From NCBI RefSeq assembly GCF_000686945.1, contig NZ_JMME01000007.1, positions 87,409 to 151,408 on the forward strand: a DNA stretch of 64,000 nucleotides, given 5' to 3'. The translations under genes were made by a program, and so were the position numbers. The stretch comes from Selenomonas sp. AE3005 (GTDB taxonomy: Bacteria; Bacillota; Negativicutes; Selenomonadales; Selenomonadaceae). A model generated the notes under the pieces. The model had not been told where the DNA came from. It ran no database searches and worked only from the letters and a program-made list of their open reading frames with translations. Each line of letters opens with the position of its first letter. Within the stretch, counting starts at the first letter, position 1. Shown one piece after another: positions 41,170 to 50,043 of this stretch.

Positions 41170-42330
41170 TCACCAGGCCTTTCCAATGCGTTCATTATAA
41201 GCAGCCAACGCCTTTTTCACATCAGTCATAGCGTCACCGCCAAACTTCTCACAGATGGCCTGCGCCATGACAAAGGCCGCCATGGATTCGCCCACCACGG
41301 AGGCTGCCGATACGGCGCAGGTATCACTGCGTTCCTTGCAGGCCAGCACGGCCTCCTTGGTTTCGATATCAATAGAGTTCAAGGGTGTCATCAGTGTCGG
41401 AATGGGTTTCATTGCCGCCCTGACAACAATTTCCTCCCCGTTGCTCATGCCGCCTTCCAAACCGCCGGCCCGATTGGTCTGCCGGTAAATCTCGCCGTCA
41501 GCGTGGCGGAAAATCTCATCATGAATCTGACTGCCCGGCAGGTCAGCGCAGGCAAAACCGGCACCAATTTCCACACCCTTGATGGCCTGAATGGACATCA
41601 TAGCCGCAGCCAGTCTGGCATCCAGCCGGCGGTCCCACTGAATATGCGTGCCCAGTCCCACCGGCACACCGCGGACGATAACCTCAAAGGTGCCCCCCAG
41701 CGTATCGCCGTCTTTTTTCGCCTGGTCAATTTTAGCCTTCATGGCCTTTTCGGCCTCCCTGTCATAACAGTTCAGCTCTGAGCCGATATCCTGACCGATT
41801 TGTGTCCGGTCAATCTTGGCACTGTCCACCTGCACACCGCCGATATTGACCACCTGCGAAACCACTGTTATCCCCAGTTCACGCAAAAATTCCTTGCACA
41901 CAGCCCCCACAGCCACACGCATAGTCGTTTCCCGGGCACTGGAGCGTTCCAGAATATCGCGTACATCGTGGCGGTCATACTTCTTCACGCCGGTCAAATC
42001 CGCATGACCGGGACGGGCTGCCGTTACCTTTTCCCCCTCAGGTTCGCCAAAAGCGGCCATACGTCCCAGCCAGTTGGCAAAATCCTTGTTAACGACCTGC
42101 AAGGTAATCGGGCCGCCGATGGTTTCGTTAAACCGCACCCCGGAAAGCACTTCCACCTTATCCGTTTCTATTTTCATGCGTCCGCCCCGGCCGTAGCCCT
42201 GCTGACGACGGGCCAGGTCCCTGTCGATATTTTCCTTATGCAGCCTCAGTCCTGCCGGTAAGCCTTCCAATAAAGCCGTCAGGCAGGGTCCGTGGGATTC
42301 TCCAGCAGTCAAAAAACGCAATTCACTCAT
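41170..42330 (-). CDS. aroC: Chorismate synthase
   Basis: FMN-dependent enzyme of 386 residues that makes chorismate from EPSP. The GESHGPCLTALLEGLP signature, RQQGYGRGGRMKIE and RSSARETTMRVA motifs are clear. It starts with ATG after GAGGTG. It follows the pilus operon by 92 nt on the same strand. That spacer is AT-rich and lacks a strong terminator, so partial read-through from the pilus genes is possible. Confidence 0.96.
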   Translation of the reverse strand: MSELRFLTAGESHGPCLTALLEGLPAGLRLHKENIDRDLARRQQGYGRGGRMKIETDKVEVLSGVRFNETIGGPITLQVVNKDFANWLGRMAAFGEPEGEKVTAARPGHADLTGVKKYDRHDVRDILERSSARETTMRVAVGAVCKEFLRELGITVVSQVVNIGGVQVDSAKIDRTQIGQDIGSELNCYDREAEKAMKAKIDQAKKDGDTLGGTFEVIVRGVPVGLGTHIQWDRRLDARLAAAMMSIQAIKGVEIGAGFACADLPGSQIHDEIFRHADGEIYRQTNRAGGLEGGMSNGEEIVVRAAMKPIPTLMTPLNSIDIETKEAVLACKERSDTCAVSAASVVGESMAAFVMAQAICEKFGGDAMTDVKKALAAYNERIGKAW

Positions 42331-42422
42331 ACTTTACACCTCATCCGTAGCAAATTTACACATTTATGTATAGTTTAGTGTATCATTGTGTATAAATCAA
42401 GTTCTATATATAGTATTTTTGT

Positions 42423-42986
42423 CTATTTGTCAGATACAGCGTAAATATTAAGCCACAACGTGCCGTCAATTTTGCCCGACTGCGCCTGCAGGGCCATATC
42501 TTTCACGGTGACCAGCCGCTCACCATCACGCAGTCCCTGCAGGAAGGCCAGCAGGGAATAATACGTGCCGCTGACGTGTACCTTTACGGCCATCGTACTG
42601 TATTCCCTGCCAGTTTCGACGCCCTGCGGCGCCAGTCCCAGCAGCTGAATCCCGCAGTTTTGCGCCAGACGTTCTGTCCCGGCCCAGAACTGCCCCTGCG
42701 TCATTTGTGCTGGCAGGGCCTTGTCCACCAGGGCCTGCCGCTTGTCCAATTCCTGTAAATACGTCTTGTCATTTATATGAGCGTTGCTAAAGTTGCCAAT
42801 TTGAGTCACCTTGCCGGCCATGGCTGCAGCCTGTCCGTGCATTTCCTGAGCTGCTGCCTGCAGGGGAATATGAATAAACACATAAAAGCCCAGCCCTGCC
42901 AGCAAGCTGCCGCCTAGTCCCACAGCGGCTATTTTCTTTGGTGTAAATTGATAGTTTCTAAGTCTTAGCTGCCACTGTTCCAGCAT
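42423..42986 (-). CDS. PilO/GspM-like type IV pilus assembly protein
   Basis: Inner-membrane protein of 187 residues. A short cytoplasmic tail, one helix (about 20-40), a coiled coil (about 45-95) and a ferredoxin-like periplasmic domain fit PilO. PilO pairs with PilN to align the pilus machine. ATG at 42986 overlaps the upstream pilMN-like gene by 29 nt and has ribosome site GAGAGAAAG. It is the last pilus gene of the operon. Confidence 0.75.
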   Translation of the reverse strand: MLEQWQLRLRNYQFTPKKIAAVGLGGSLLAGLGFYVFIHIPLQAAAQEMHGQAAAMAGKVTQIGNFSNAHINDKTYLQELDKRQALVDKALPAQMTQGQFWAGTERLAQNCGIQLLGLAPQGVETGREYSTMAVKVHVSGTYYSLLAFLQGLRDGERLVTVKDMALQAQSGKIDGTLWLNIYAVSDK

Positions 42987-44169
42987 CAGCTTTCTCTCCC
43001 TTTTCAATCCGCAATTTGAAGTCTATACCCCGACTTGGCAGCGCGTTCTTTCCCGGCCTGGTTCCGGCCTCCTCCAGAGTTACACCATCAGGGAAAAACT
43101 CCCGGTCGCTTTCCAGACCGGCCATAAATTCTGCCAGGGCGTCATAGGTCAAAGCCCTGCCGGTTATATGCAGGCAGTTGTTTTCGCTGTTCAGTGCCGT
43201 TATATACACACCCTCGGCGGTTTTCAGCCCTAAATGGACCAGCAGCGGATACCAGGCAGTATCTTCCTCGGCCAGCTTTTGCAGCAGTTTTTCGCGGACG
43301 GCCAGTTTTTTACGTCCGGCCTGCCAGCTGTTCATATTCTCCGCCTCGGGAGCCAGCCGCTCCAGTTCGGCCTGATAATAAGCCTGTTCCCGGACGGCAG
43401 ACTGATAATGATAGATATCGGCACTCAGCACCATGCCGCCCCAGACCAGCAGCAGGGCAAGATAGGCTGTGGCCAGCCTGCCCCAGCACAGGCGTTCCCG
43501 GCGGCGCCCCCATAAGCCCGGCAGCTGTTCTTCCTGCGAATCAGCATAGCCCACAAAAGCCTGCATGACCTGTGCCACGGCGGCATTATCTACTGCGTCC
43601 GCCTTACCTGCAGCATAACGCCAGACCGCCTCTGCCGGCTGCTGTCCGCCCCAGCTGCCGCCGATAAGCACATCGGCCAGTGTCAATTCCGCTGCGGCCA
43701 TATTGGCCTGCACTTCCTGCAGGTAATCCTTCCTGACGGCAGCCACAAAGGCGCAGTTGTCCTTCTCCGGCACCAAGCGGCTGCGCACAACAAAGGACTC
43801 GGCCGCCAGCCCCCGTTCCCCCAGACTGGCGTCCAGTTCCCAGTATGCCGCCTCCTGCCACTCCCCGGCCCCCAGCTGTGGCGGCAGCTTGACTACATAG
43901 CCGATAACTTCATTTGTGGGCACCAGATAGAGCTGCGGAATCTGCTGCCAGCCGCGCCGCAAAATTTGCAAAGCTGCCCATTCCGCAAAATTTTCTCCCG
44001 TCGCCTCCTGAATACACTCCTGCAACATCCAGCCGTAAGCAGCTGCAGCATTTTCACTGCGTACCAGATGGAGCAGGCCCCAGCCTTCACCCAGCTGGGG
44101 ACAAAGCAGCAGATAGTCCTGGTCAGGCAGTACGAAGAAGGCCTTAAGGCGCCCAGCCCAGCCAAACAT
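42958..44169 (-). CDS. GspL/PilM-PilN-like fused pilus assembly protein
   Basis: Protein of 403 residues. The N-terminal 225 or so residues are cytoplasmic and resemble a reduced actin-like PilM/GspL domain. One membrane helix (about 233-252) is followed by a coiled coil and a PilN-like periplasmic domain (about 300-390). Classical systems encode PilM and PilN separately, whereas GspL carries both. The order pilMN then pilO supports the call. The N-terminal identification is by length, topology and context rather than by a sharp motif. Confidence 0.65.
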   Translation of the reverse strand: MFGWAGRLKAFFVLPDQDYLLLCPQLGEGWGLLHLVRSENAAAAYGWMLQECIQEATGENFAEWAALQILRRGWQQIPQLYLVPTNEVIGYVVKLPPQLGAGEWQEAAYWELDASLGERGLAAESFVVRSRLVPEKDNCAFVAAVRKDYLQEVQANMAAAELTLADVLIGGSWGGQQPAEAVWRYAAGKADAVDNAAVAQVMQAFVGYADSQEEQLPGLWGRRRERLCWGRLATAYLALLLVWGGMVLSADIYHYQSAVREQAYYQAELERLAPEAENMNSWQAGRKKLAVREKLLQKLAEEDTAWYPLLVHLGLKTAEGVYITALNSENNCLHITGRALTYDALAEFMAGLESDREFFPDGVTLEEAGTRPGKNALPSRGIDFKLRIEKGEKADAGTVAAKT

Positions 44170-44620
44170 ATTTATCCCCCTCCTTTTTCAGCACGCCTTT
44201 AGCCATGACATGTACCTCCGCCGCTTTCCCAAATTCTGTCCGGCGGTCAAAGGCCGTGGCGATGATATAAATCAGGCCCTTGTCCTTCAGGGCATAGCCT
44301 GCCACTGCCTCCTCATTGCTGCCGGTAGTTCCCAAATAAATTTTCGCCCCGGGCTGCAGGGCGTCCAGTTCCGCGCTGCGTCTTTGCAGGGCCAGATAAT
44401 TTTCCTCCACGGCGCTTTCCGCCCGGAACCGCAGTTCCGTTTCCCGGGAAAAATCGCCGGCCTGCCGTGCCCCCTGCCCGACATAATACAACAGCCCCTG
44501 TCCGAGCAGCAGCATAATCAGCAGCCAGCACAGCGCCACCCAGGAAACAATCCCCTGCTGTCTAAGGCAGCTGCTCTGCCGGCTTATGGATATACACAGC
44601 TGCCGATACGGTGTACTCAT
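44144..44620 (-). CDS. PilX-like minor pilin or pilus accessory protein
   Basis: Protein of 158 residues. RQQGIVSWVALCWLLIML is a pilin-like N-terminal helix of the PilX type, without the usual G-F-T-x-x-E processing site. The rest is a small periplasmic domain. It overlaps the upstream PilW-like gene by 59 nt and the downstream pilMN-like gene by 26 nt. ATG follows GAGGTAACAGGTC. The call depends on position within the operon. Confidence 0.6.
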   Translation of the reverse strand: MSTPYRQLCISISRQSSCLRQQGIVSWVALCWLLIMLLLGQGLLYYVGQGARQAGDFSRETELRFRAESAVEENYLALQRRSAELDALQPGAKIYLGTTGSNEEAVAGYALKDKGLIYIIATAFDRRTEFGKAAEVHVMAKGVLKKEGDKYVWLGWAP

Positions 44621-45131
44621 GACCTGTTACCTCACTTCTGCCTGTCAGATGCAGGTTATACACTTCCGGATATTCCGTATCTGCCACCGCTGAAAAATCC
44701 GTAATCGTGACTCTGGCCAGCCCATGGTCACCTGTCAGCGGTGCGTCATTATAACCCCGAACCAGCTTGCTGGTTCCCGTCATTTCATGCAGGTAATAGC
44801 TGATATCCAAATACTCCTTCCCTGACTCTTCAGAGCGCAGGGGATTAGTCCTCCGCCGCAGGGTAAAACCCTGCCGGCCGCCGTTTAAAGACTTTATTTC
44901 CGTCCCAGCAGCTGCCTCCCCCTGCAGCCTGACCATGGCCATTTGCACTTCCTGCACCAGCTCTGCGTCTGCCAAAGTGGTAAAGTATGTTTTAAAACTC
45001 CACATAAACAGCGCCGTCATAGTCACGAGCAGCATGGTCAGCAACGGCACGGCCACCAGGCCCTCCAGGGTGATAAAGCCTGCCTGCTGTCTAGTGCCGC
45101 ACCAAACAGCGGCTGAATTCCCGGCTGCCAC
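44562..45131 (-). CDS. PilW/GspJ-like minor prepilin
   Basis: Protein of about 189 residues with a prepilin cleavage site G-FITLEGLVAVPLL (Glu at +5 present) after a leader of about 18 residues. A long beta-rich domain follows. The start is uncertain: GTG at 45131 has GGAAGGGG about 10 nt upstream, while the frame runs open to 45212. It overlaps the upstream minor prepilin gene by 41 nt. Confidence 0.68.
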   Translation of the reverse strand: MAAGNSAAVWCGTRQQAGFITLEGLVAVPLLTMLLVTMTALFMWSFKTYFTTLADAELVQEVQMAMVRLQGEAAAGTEIKSLNGGRQGFTLRRRTNPLRSEESGKEYLDISYYLHEMTGTSKLVRGYNDAPLTGDHGLARVTITDFSAVADTEYPEVYNLHLTGRSEVTGHEYTVSAAVYIHKPAEQLP

Positions 45132-45474
45132 TTCCGCCACGCCCCTTCCAGGATACATACACCACCGCCTGCACATTTTCGCCCTGCCGCTGCTGCCGGC
45201 TATAGACCTCATATGTCAGCCTGTTTTGTGTCAAATCTGCCGCCTGGCCCAGATACGCGCTTTCACCCGGCAGGCTGCCCGTCTTATCCAGTTCCGCCTG
45301 CAGATAAGCGAGCTGGGTGCCAGCCAGAAAATTCATCGCGGCCGTTGCCGTCCCGGAACTTTGCAGGCGTACAGACTGCACATACAGCCCGGCTGCAGCT
45401 GTCATAAACAGCAATATCATGGTCAGCAGCAAAGTTTCCCACAAAAAATAGCCGCGCTGCTCATCAGCCCCCAT
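45091..45474 (-). CDS. PilV/GspI-like minor prepilin
   Basis: Protein of 127 residues with a short leader and cleavage site EQRG-YFLWETLLLTMIL (Glu at +5). ATG at 45474 follows GGAG and overlaps the GspH-like gene by 11 nt. Minor pilins of this class prime pilus assembly at the tip. The small size and class assignment fit GspI/PilV. Confidence 0.66.
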   Translation of the reverse strand: MGADEQRGYFLWETLLLTMILLFMTAAAGLYVQSVRLQSSGTATAAMNFLAGTQLAYLQAELDKTGSLPGESAYLGQAADLTQNRLTYEVYSRQQRQGENVQAVVYVSWKGRGGSGSREFSRCLVRH

Positions 45475-45985
45475 GTTGACCACGCTCCATTCTGATACGT
45501 CCGCCCTTGCTAATCATAATCCGCCGCCCTTCCTGCTCATAACCCTGATAATAAATCAGAATCGTCATCATGGACTCCACGCTCCGCGGCGTCCCTTCCT
45601 GGGAAAAAGCAATATCCGCCCGCGTGGCGTAGGTTGTATTGTCCTCCTTGACCGCCTTTACCCCGGCCAGATAGGCATGACGCTCCAAGGTACGCATATT
45701 GCCTGCCATTGTAGTATACCGGCCTTTTTCCAGCACCAAATGCACAAAGGTGTCCGCTGAACTATCAGCCCCGTATTTCCAGGCACTGCTGCCGCTTACC
45801 CGGCTGAGTGACTGGCACCGGCGTATGTCGGCCAGCAAATGTTCGGCCTCATACTCCACCGCCGCCTGCCGGTAAAACTTAAACACACCCGGAAAGGCCA
45901 GTGCTGCCAGCACCGCCATAATCATTATCACCAGTGTCAATTCCCACAATAAGAGGCCCTGCTGACCTTTACCATAAGCTGACAT
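45464..45985 (-). CDS. GspH/FimT-like minor prepilin
   Basis: Protein of 173 residues with leader MSAYGKGQQG and helix LLLWELTLVIMIMAVLAAL (Glu at +5). The beta-rich C-terminal domain with RADIAFSQEGTPRS fits the GspH/FimT group. ATG at 45985 follows GGGAGG. The open frame upstream belongs to the prepilin peptidase region and was excluded. Confidence 0.74.
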   Translation of the reverse strand: MSAYGKGQQGLLLWELTLVIMIMAVLAALAFPGVFKFYRQAAVEYEAEHLLADIRRCQSLSRVSGSSAWKYGADSSADTFVHLVLEKGRYTTMAGNMRTLERHAYLAGVKAVKEDNTTYATRADIAFSQEGTPRSVESMMTILIYYQGYEQEGRRIMISKGGRIRMERGQHGG

Positions 45986-46571
45986 ATAGCGCCTCCCAAA
46001 AACGCCAGCAGCTGTCCCCCCAGACAAAAGCCAGAACCGCCCCCAAGGCCAAAAAAGGGCCAAAGGGCAAAGCTGTGTGCCTGGTCATTTTTCCCTGCAG
46101 CAGCCTGAACAGGCCATAGGCAGTTCCCAGACAGGAACTCAGCAGCAGGCAGAGAATGATATTCTGCCACCCAAGCCAAGGCCCTAGCGCAGCGATTAGT
46201 TTTACATCGCCCAGTCCCAGGCCGCCATGTGACAACTGCCTGACAGCATAGAGCAGACCGCCGCCCAGCAAGCTGCCGCCCACGGCCTCTAGCCAGGTTA
46301 CTGCACCACAACTCAGGGGCACTATCCCCAAAACAAACAACAGGAGCACCAGTGAGTCATACAGCAGGCCATAGCGATAGTCGCCTAAAGCCAGTAAGGC
46401 AAGCACCGCCGCTAAAAGCCAGGCCGGAAAAAACTTATCCAATGGCAGGGTCAGCAGCAGGCAGGTAGCTGCTGCCATCAGCAGACACCAGCTGTCACGC
46501 AGTTCCAGCCATAACGCTCCGCTGAACCGTTCGGGAATCTCAGGGCGTAGTTGCCGTTGTATTTTTGCCAT
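45969..46571 (-). CDS. Prepilin peptidase (A24 family), peptidase domain only
   Basis: Membrane aspartic protease of 200 residues that removes prepilin leaders. The two catalytic aspartates are in GDYRYGLLYDS and GLGDVKLIAALG. The usual N-terminal cytoplasmic methyltransferase domain with CxxC pairs is missing, so processed pilins may stay unmethylated or another enzyme does this. ATG at 46571 follows GGAGGAATTTGGCA and overlaps the major prepilin gene by 32 nt. Confidence 0.82.
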   Translation of the reverse strand: MAKIQRQLRPEIPERFSGALWLELRDSWCLLMAAATCLLLTLPLDKFFPAWLLAAVLALLALGDYRYGLLYDSLVLLLFVLGIVPLSCGAVTWLEAVGGSLLGGGLLYAVRQLSHGGLGLGDVKLIAALGPWLGWQNIILCLLLSSCLGTAYGLFRLLQGKMTRHTALPFGPFLALGAVLAFVWGDSCWRFWEALYVSLW

Positions 46572-46968
46572 TGCCAAATTCCTCCGCCGTATGTCCGTCA
46601 CAAGTAGCCCTTACGCCCTCATTAGCGGTTTTACTGGCAGTATCAGCCGTTACAGCGTAAGTCGTGGCTTTGATAGCTGTCACTCCCGACTCTATCAGCC
46701 GGCAGTTTCCGGTAGGCGGTTTCAAGTTGTCCGCATTGCTGATATATGGCGACAAATCACCGATACTGCTGGGTACAGTTCCCTTTTCCAGCTGGTACAC
46801 CGCAATGGCCGCGTCCAAAGTATTCAGGTCACTTTGAATCTTGGCCGTATTGGCTGTCACCAGCATGGAAGAAAACCGCGGCACAGCCATCGTGGCCATA
46901 ATGCCAATAATCATGACCGCAATGAGCACCCCCAACAAGGAAAAACCTGCCTGTTTAGAATCCAACAT
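46540..46968 (-). CDS. Type IV major prepilin-like protein with Gly at +5
   Basis: Protein of 142 residues with leader MLDSKQAG and helix FSLLGVLIAVMIIGIMATMAVPRF, then a small Cys-containing domain (two Cys that could form the pilin disulfide). The almost invariant Glu at +5 is Gly here. It is first in the operon and has the strongest ribosome site (AGGAGG), as expected for the major subunit. ATG at 46968 was chosen over GTG at 46974. PulG and ComGC are the nearest types. Confidence 0.78.
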   Translation of the reverse strand: MLDSKQAGFSLLGVLIAVMIIGIMATMAVPRFSSMLVTANTAKIQSDLNTLDAAIAVYQLEKGTVPSSIGDLSPYISNADNLKPPTGNCRLIESGVTAIKATTYAVTADTASKTANEGVRATCDGHTAEEFGNGKNTTATTP

Positions 46969-47129
46969 CTGCACTACCTCCTCACTCGTTGTACATTCAC
47001 TCTAATTTTATCCTAATGTATTTATTCTTCTATAGTGAACATATTATTCCTGCCATTATGGAAAAACTCGCAAAAAAATACCGCCAGCAGACCTCACCAC
47101 AAAGGTGAGATACTGCTGACGGTAATCAG

Positions 47130-48602
47130 TTAAAATGTACTGCTATTAAGTTCCGACAGCACAACATCACTGTCTACAGAGAAGATACCCCATTGGTGCT
47201 CAGGCAGCGCATACATGCGTGTGCTGAGTGCCATCTGGTCATTGACATACAGCACAGCTACCGTATCATCAATCAGCAGAGTGAAGTTATAGCTTTCTCC
47301 CGGCTGGAGGCTGACAGGGACAGCCAGTTCCGGATTGGCCTTATTTATCTTAGACGTATCCGTATTATAGAAAGCTACCTGCTGTTTTGCCTGGTCAAAC
47401 ACGAGATTGAGCGAGCCGGTCTGCTGCGGGCCGACATTGAACATCAGGCCGAATTTGCCCTGCTGTCCGGACGGCGTAAAGCGTCCCGTGATTTTCTTGA
47501 TACCGCTCAGCTTGGACATCACCACATCGGCATACCCTTTACCGCTGAATTGGTAATCGTAGCCTGTGGCGGTCACATTCCCACTCTGCGTCAACGGTGT
47601 CAACTTTTCGGCCTTACGCAGGCGTTCTACCGCCTTGGTCACCGGTACCGGGTAAAGTGTACCATCCGGACGCTGTTTAAGCTGGTGCGTTACCATATTG
47701 CCGGCCCAGTCCGTCGGACGTTTATCGAGTCCGTCCCACTTGGTCGGCGTCCAGCCTACAAGGTAGAGGTCATTCTTGTCCTGCGCCAGTTTGCCGGCAT
47801 AGAAACCACTGGCGTCAAAATAATCCTGTGCCGGTTTCTCAAACGGCCCCTTGGAATCCTTGGCCATACGGTAATGCACCACACGAGCCGGCCACTGGTC
47901 GGAGAAGGTCAGATACCAGTAATCGCCATACTTCACGAGTGTCGGACATTCCATATTGGCATCGCTGCCCATATCGTTTTCAAATAATACACCCTTGTCC
48001 TCCCAATGCTTGAGATCCTTGGAGGTATACAGGGCGATTACGCCGCAGGGCTTTTGATTGCGTGTCGTAATCAGCATCCAGTATTCATCATAGTCAGCAT
48101 TGTAAAATACATTCGGGTCACGGAACGTATCATCATAGATGTAAGGCTTGCTGCCCTGGAAGGAATCCTCCGGTATTTTCTGCCAGCTCACAAGGTCACG
48201 GCTGACGGCATGCATAATATTTTCTTTCGGCATGCTGCGCCAGTTAAAACCGGTGTAAAATGCATGGTAAATCCCATCTTTATCCTGAACTACAGAGCCG
48301 GTGCCCAGCGCCGAATCCTTGGCAAATTCATTATCGGTATCGTAGGGAATTACTTTGCTGTCATGGTGATAATCCGTGAAATCCTTCGTTGTCCACAGGC
48401 TCCAGGGGTGAAAGCCTGTATCACCATCACGCATATCTTCCAGATAGAAGATACGGAACTGCTGTCCATCGTAAAACGGCATGGTATCGCCCACCCAGCT
48501 GTATCCGGAGTTGGGGAAAAGCGCCGGATAAGCGCCGGCCTGTGAACTGACCATGCAAAGACTGGAAGCGGCCAGCAAGGCGGCCAAAATCTGTTTTTTC
48601 AT
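47130..48602 (-). CDS. Exported glycoside hydrolase family 32 protein (fructan hydrolase)
   Basis: Protein of 490 residues with a signal peptide (1-24, ending SQAGA), a five-bladed propeller and a C-terminal beta sandwich. The transition-state motif RDP (161-163) and the acid/base motif EC (218-219) are kept. The nucleophile region reads WVGDTMPFY with Asp39, in place of the classical WMNDPNG. This marks a divergent GH32 branch. It probably cuts fructans or sucrose in the periplasm or outside. It is last in the fructan operon, next to a porin. ATG at 48602 follows GAAGGCAG. Confidence 0.85.
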   Translation of the reverse strand: MKKQILAALLAASSLCMVSSQAGAYPALFPNSGYSWVGDTMPFYDGQQFRIFYLEDMRDGDTGFHPWSLWTTKDFTDYHHDSKVIPYDTDNEFAKDSALGTGSVVQDKDGIYHAFYTGFNWRSMPKENIMHAVSRDLVSWQKIPEDSFQGSKPYIYDDTFRDPNVFYNADYDEYWMLITTRNQKPCGVIALYTSKDLKHWEDKGVLFENDMGSDANMECPTLVKYGDYWYLTFSDQWPARVVHYRMAKDSKGPFEKPAQDYFDASGFYAGKLAQDKNDLYLVGWTPTKWDGLDKRPTDWAGNMVTHQLKQRPDGTLYPVPVTKAVERLRKAEKLTPLTQSGNVTATGYDYQFSGKGYADVVMSKLSGIKKITGRFTPSGQQGKFGLMFNVGPQQTGSLNLVFDQAKQQVAFYNTDTSKINKANPELAVPVSLQPGESYNFTLLIDDTVAVLYVNDQMALSTRMYALPEHQWGIFSVDSDVVLSELNSSTF

Positions 48603-48638
48603 TTTATGTCTGCCTTCTTTCATCAAATAATAAGCCGC

Positions 48639-49967
48639 TTAGAAATACATTTCCAACTGAGTGCGGAGGAAACTGTAATCTTTCTTTTCCCCATCATGGT
48701 TACCACCATGATTATCGGGGTCAAAAATTCCCAGCTTACCGTATGTATAATGAAGCAACAGCTTGGTATTACGCACAGGCACGTAATCAAGACCAATTCG
48801 TATGCCGTTAAACTCACCGGCACGATAATCCCAGCGGTTTAAGCCATTACTCTTTTCATCGAGCTGCGGGGTATCATCACCACGAGTAACATCTACGATA
48901 TCATCATTAAACCAATTGCTCATCCCAGTATGGCCGCGTTGCAGATATTTTTTGATATAAAAATCATAGGAACCGGGAACATCCGGGCGAGCTTCTTTGT
49001 ACTGCAACTGAATAAAGTGCGACTTATTCAAAGTTTCTGAATCAGATTTAGCGATGCCTGCCGTCAGCTTCAAATCACGGTTCAGCTTGGTATCAAAGCC
49101 CATAGACCAAGTTTTGCGTTCCAAATGAATGTCGCGCATAGTCATTCGCCCGTAATGTGCGCTAATATTCGTATTCTTCGCCACAGGAATTACGCCCATC
49201 AGCGACAACATCTGCGTATTTTCATAGTACTGATCCCAGACATTTTTTGTGTTTTCCGTATCTCCGTGGAATGTCTGGCTGGTCGATACACCAGAACTCA
49301 GGGTAAACTCTGCCTTCCGCCCCCATTTAGTCGGGATGCCATAGTTGACCTGCCAGCCGTTTACCTTTTCATCATAGGTGAACTTATAGGGGGATTGCAG
49401 ATAGAAGCGCCCCAGCTTAACATTGACATCGCCAACACGCCCCTGTGCGTAGAGCTGCAGAACCGGCCTTGATTTTCCATGCTCTTTGTAAGCGCCCGTA
49501 TTGCTGGAAAGGTCATTTTCAAACTCATGTTCGCTGTGCAGCGACCAGCGGTCATTTATGCGGTGATTTACAAACAGATTGAGCCAGACAGATTTTCTAT
49601 CCGTGCCATTGAAGTCAGAAAAATTATGCTTGTCCCATCTGAGACGCCCATATCCGTGAATATCTACTTGCGGTTCCCAGCTTCTTTTCTCCACCTTTTT
49701 CATGCGCTTTTCCAAGCTGCCCAGCTGGGCGTTGAGTCTATTTTGCAGTTCCTGCGCCTGCTGCAGCTGCTCCTCCAGCTGGCGACGCATCTCCTGCAAA
49801 GATTCCTGGGTTACAGGTTCATTGGCGGCCTTTGCCTGATTTACGGTCTCCGGATTCTGTTCTATCGCCGTCAGCGTATCCATGGCCGCCGGCTGTGCCC
49901 CGGCCACGCCGCATGAGCCTAATACCAAGGCCGGCAGCAGGCCGCCCATAAGCAGATTCTTCTTCAT
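48639..49967 (-). CDS. Outer-membrane porin with N-terminal coiled coil
   Basis: Protein of 442 residues: signal peptide (about 1-24), a Gln/Leu-rich coiled coil (about 50-95) and a 16-or-so-strand beta barrel with many alternating aromatic strands. The last residues are QLEMYF, the C-terminal Phe signature for Bam-dependent insertion. It shows that the cell has an outer membrane. Many Negativicute porins carry an SLH domain instead of a coiled coil. The locus suggests uptake of fructo-oligosaccharides. ATG at 49967 follows AGGGTGAAAG. Confidence 0.82.
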   Translation of the reverse strand: MKKNLLMGGLLPALVLGSCGVAGAQPAAMDTLTAIEQNPETVNQAKAANEPVTQESLQEMRRQLEEQLQQAQELQNRLNAQLGSLEKRMKKVEKRSWEPQVDIHGYGRLRWDKHNFSDFNGTDRKSVWLNLFVNHRINDRWSLHSEHEFENDLSSNTGAYKEHGKSRPVLQLYAQGRVGDVNVKLGRFYLQSPYKFTYDEKVNGWQVNYGIPTKWGRKAEFTLSSGVSTSQTFHGDTENTKNVWDQYYENTQMLSLMGVIPVAKNTNISAHYGRMTMRDIHLERKTWSMGFDTKLNRDLKLTAGIAKSDSETLNKSHFIQLQYKEARPDVPGSYDFYIKKYLQRGHTGMSNWFNDDIVDVTRGDDTPQLDEKSNGLNRWDYRAGEFNGIRIGLDYVPVRNTKLLLHYTYGKLGIFDPDNHGGNHDGEKKDYSFLRTQLEMYF

Positions 49968-49989
49968 TATGCTTTCACCCTCCAAAAAG

Positions 49990-50028
49990 GGAAACGTCAC
50001 TTTCCTGCAACATTTCAGTGACGTTTCC
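49990..50028 (-). terminator. Intercistronic hairpin between permease and porin genes
   Basis: A 12-bp perfect stem (49990-50001 with 50017-50028) is followed by CTTTTTGG on the minus strand. It may be a partial terminator or an mRNA stabiliser that sets different levels for permease and porin. Confidence 0.65.
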
Positions 50029-50043
50029 TGTACCATCAAACTT

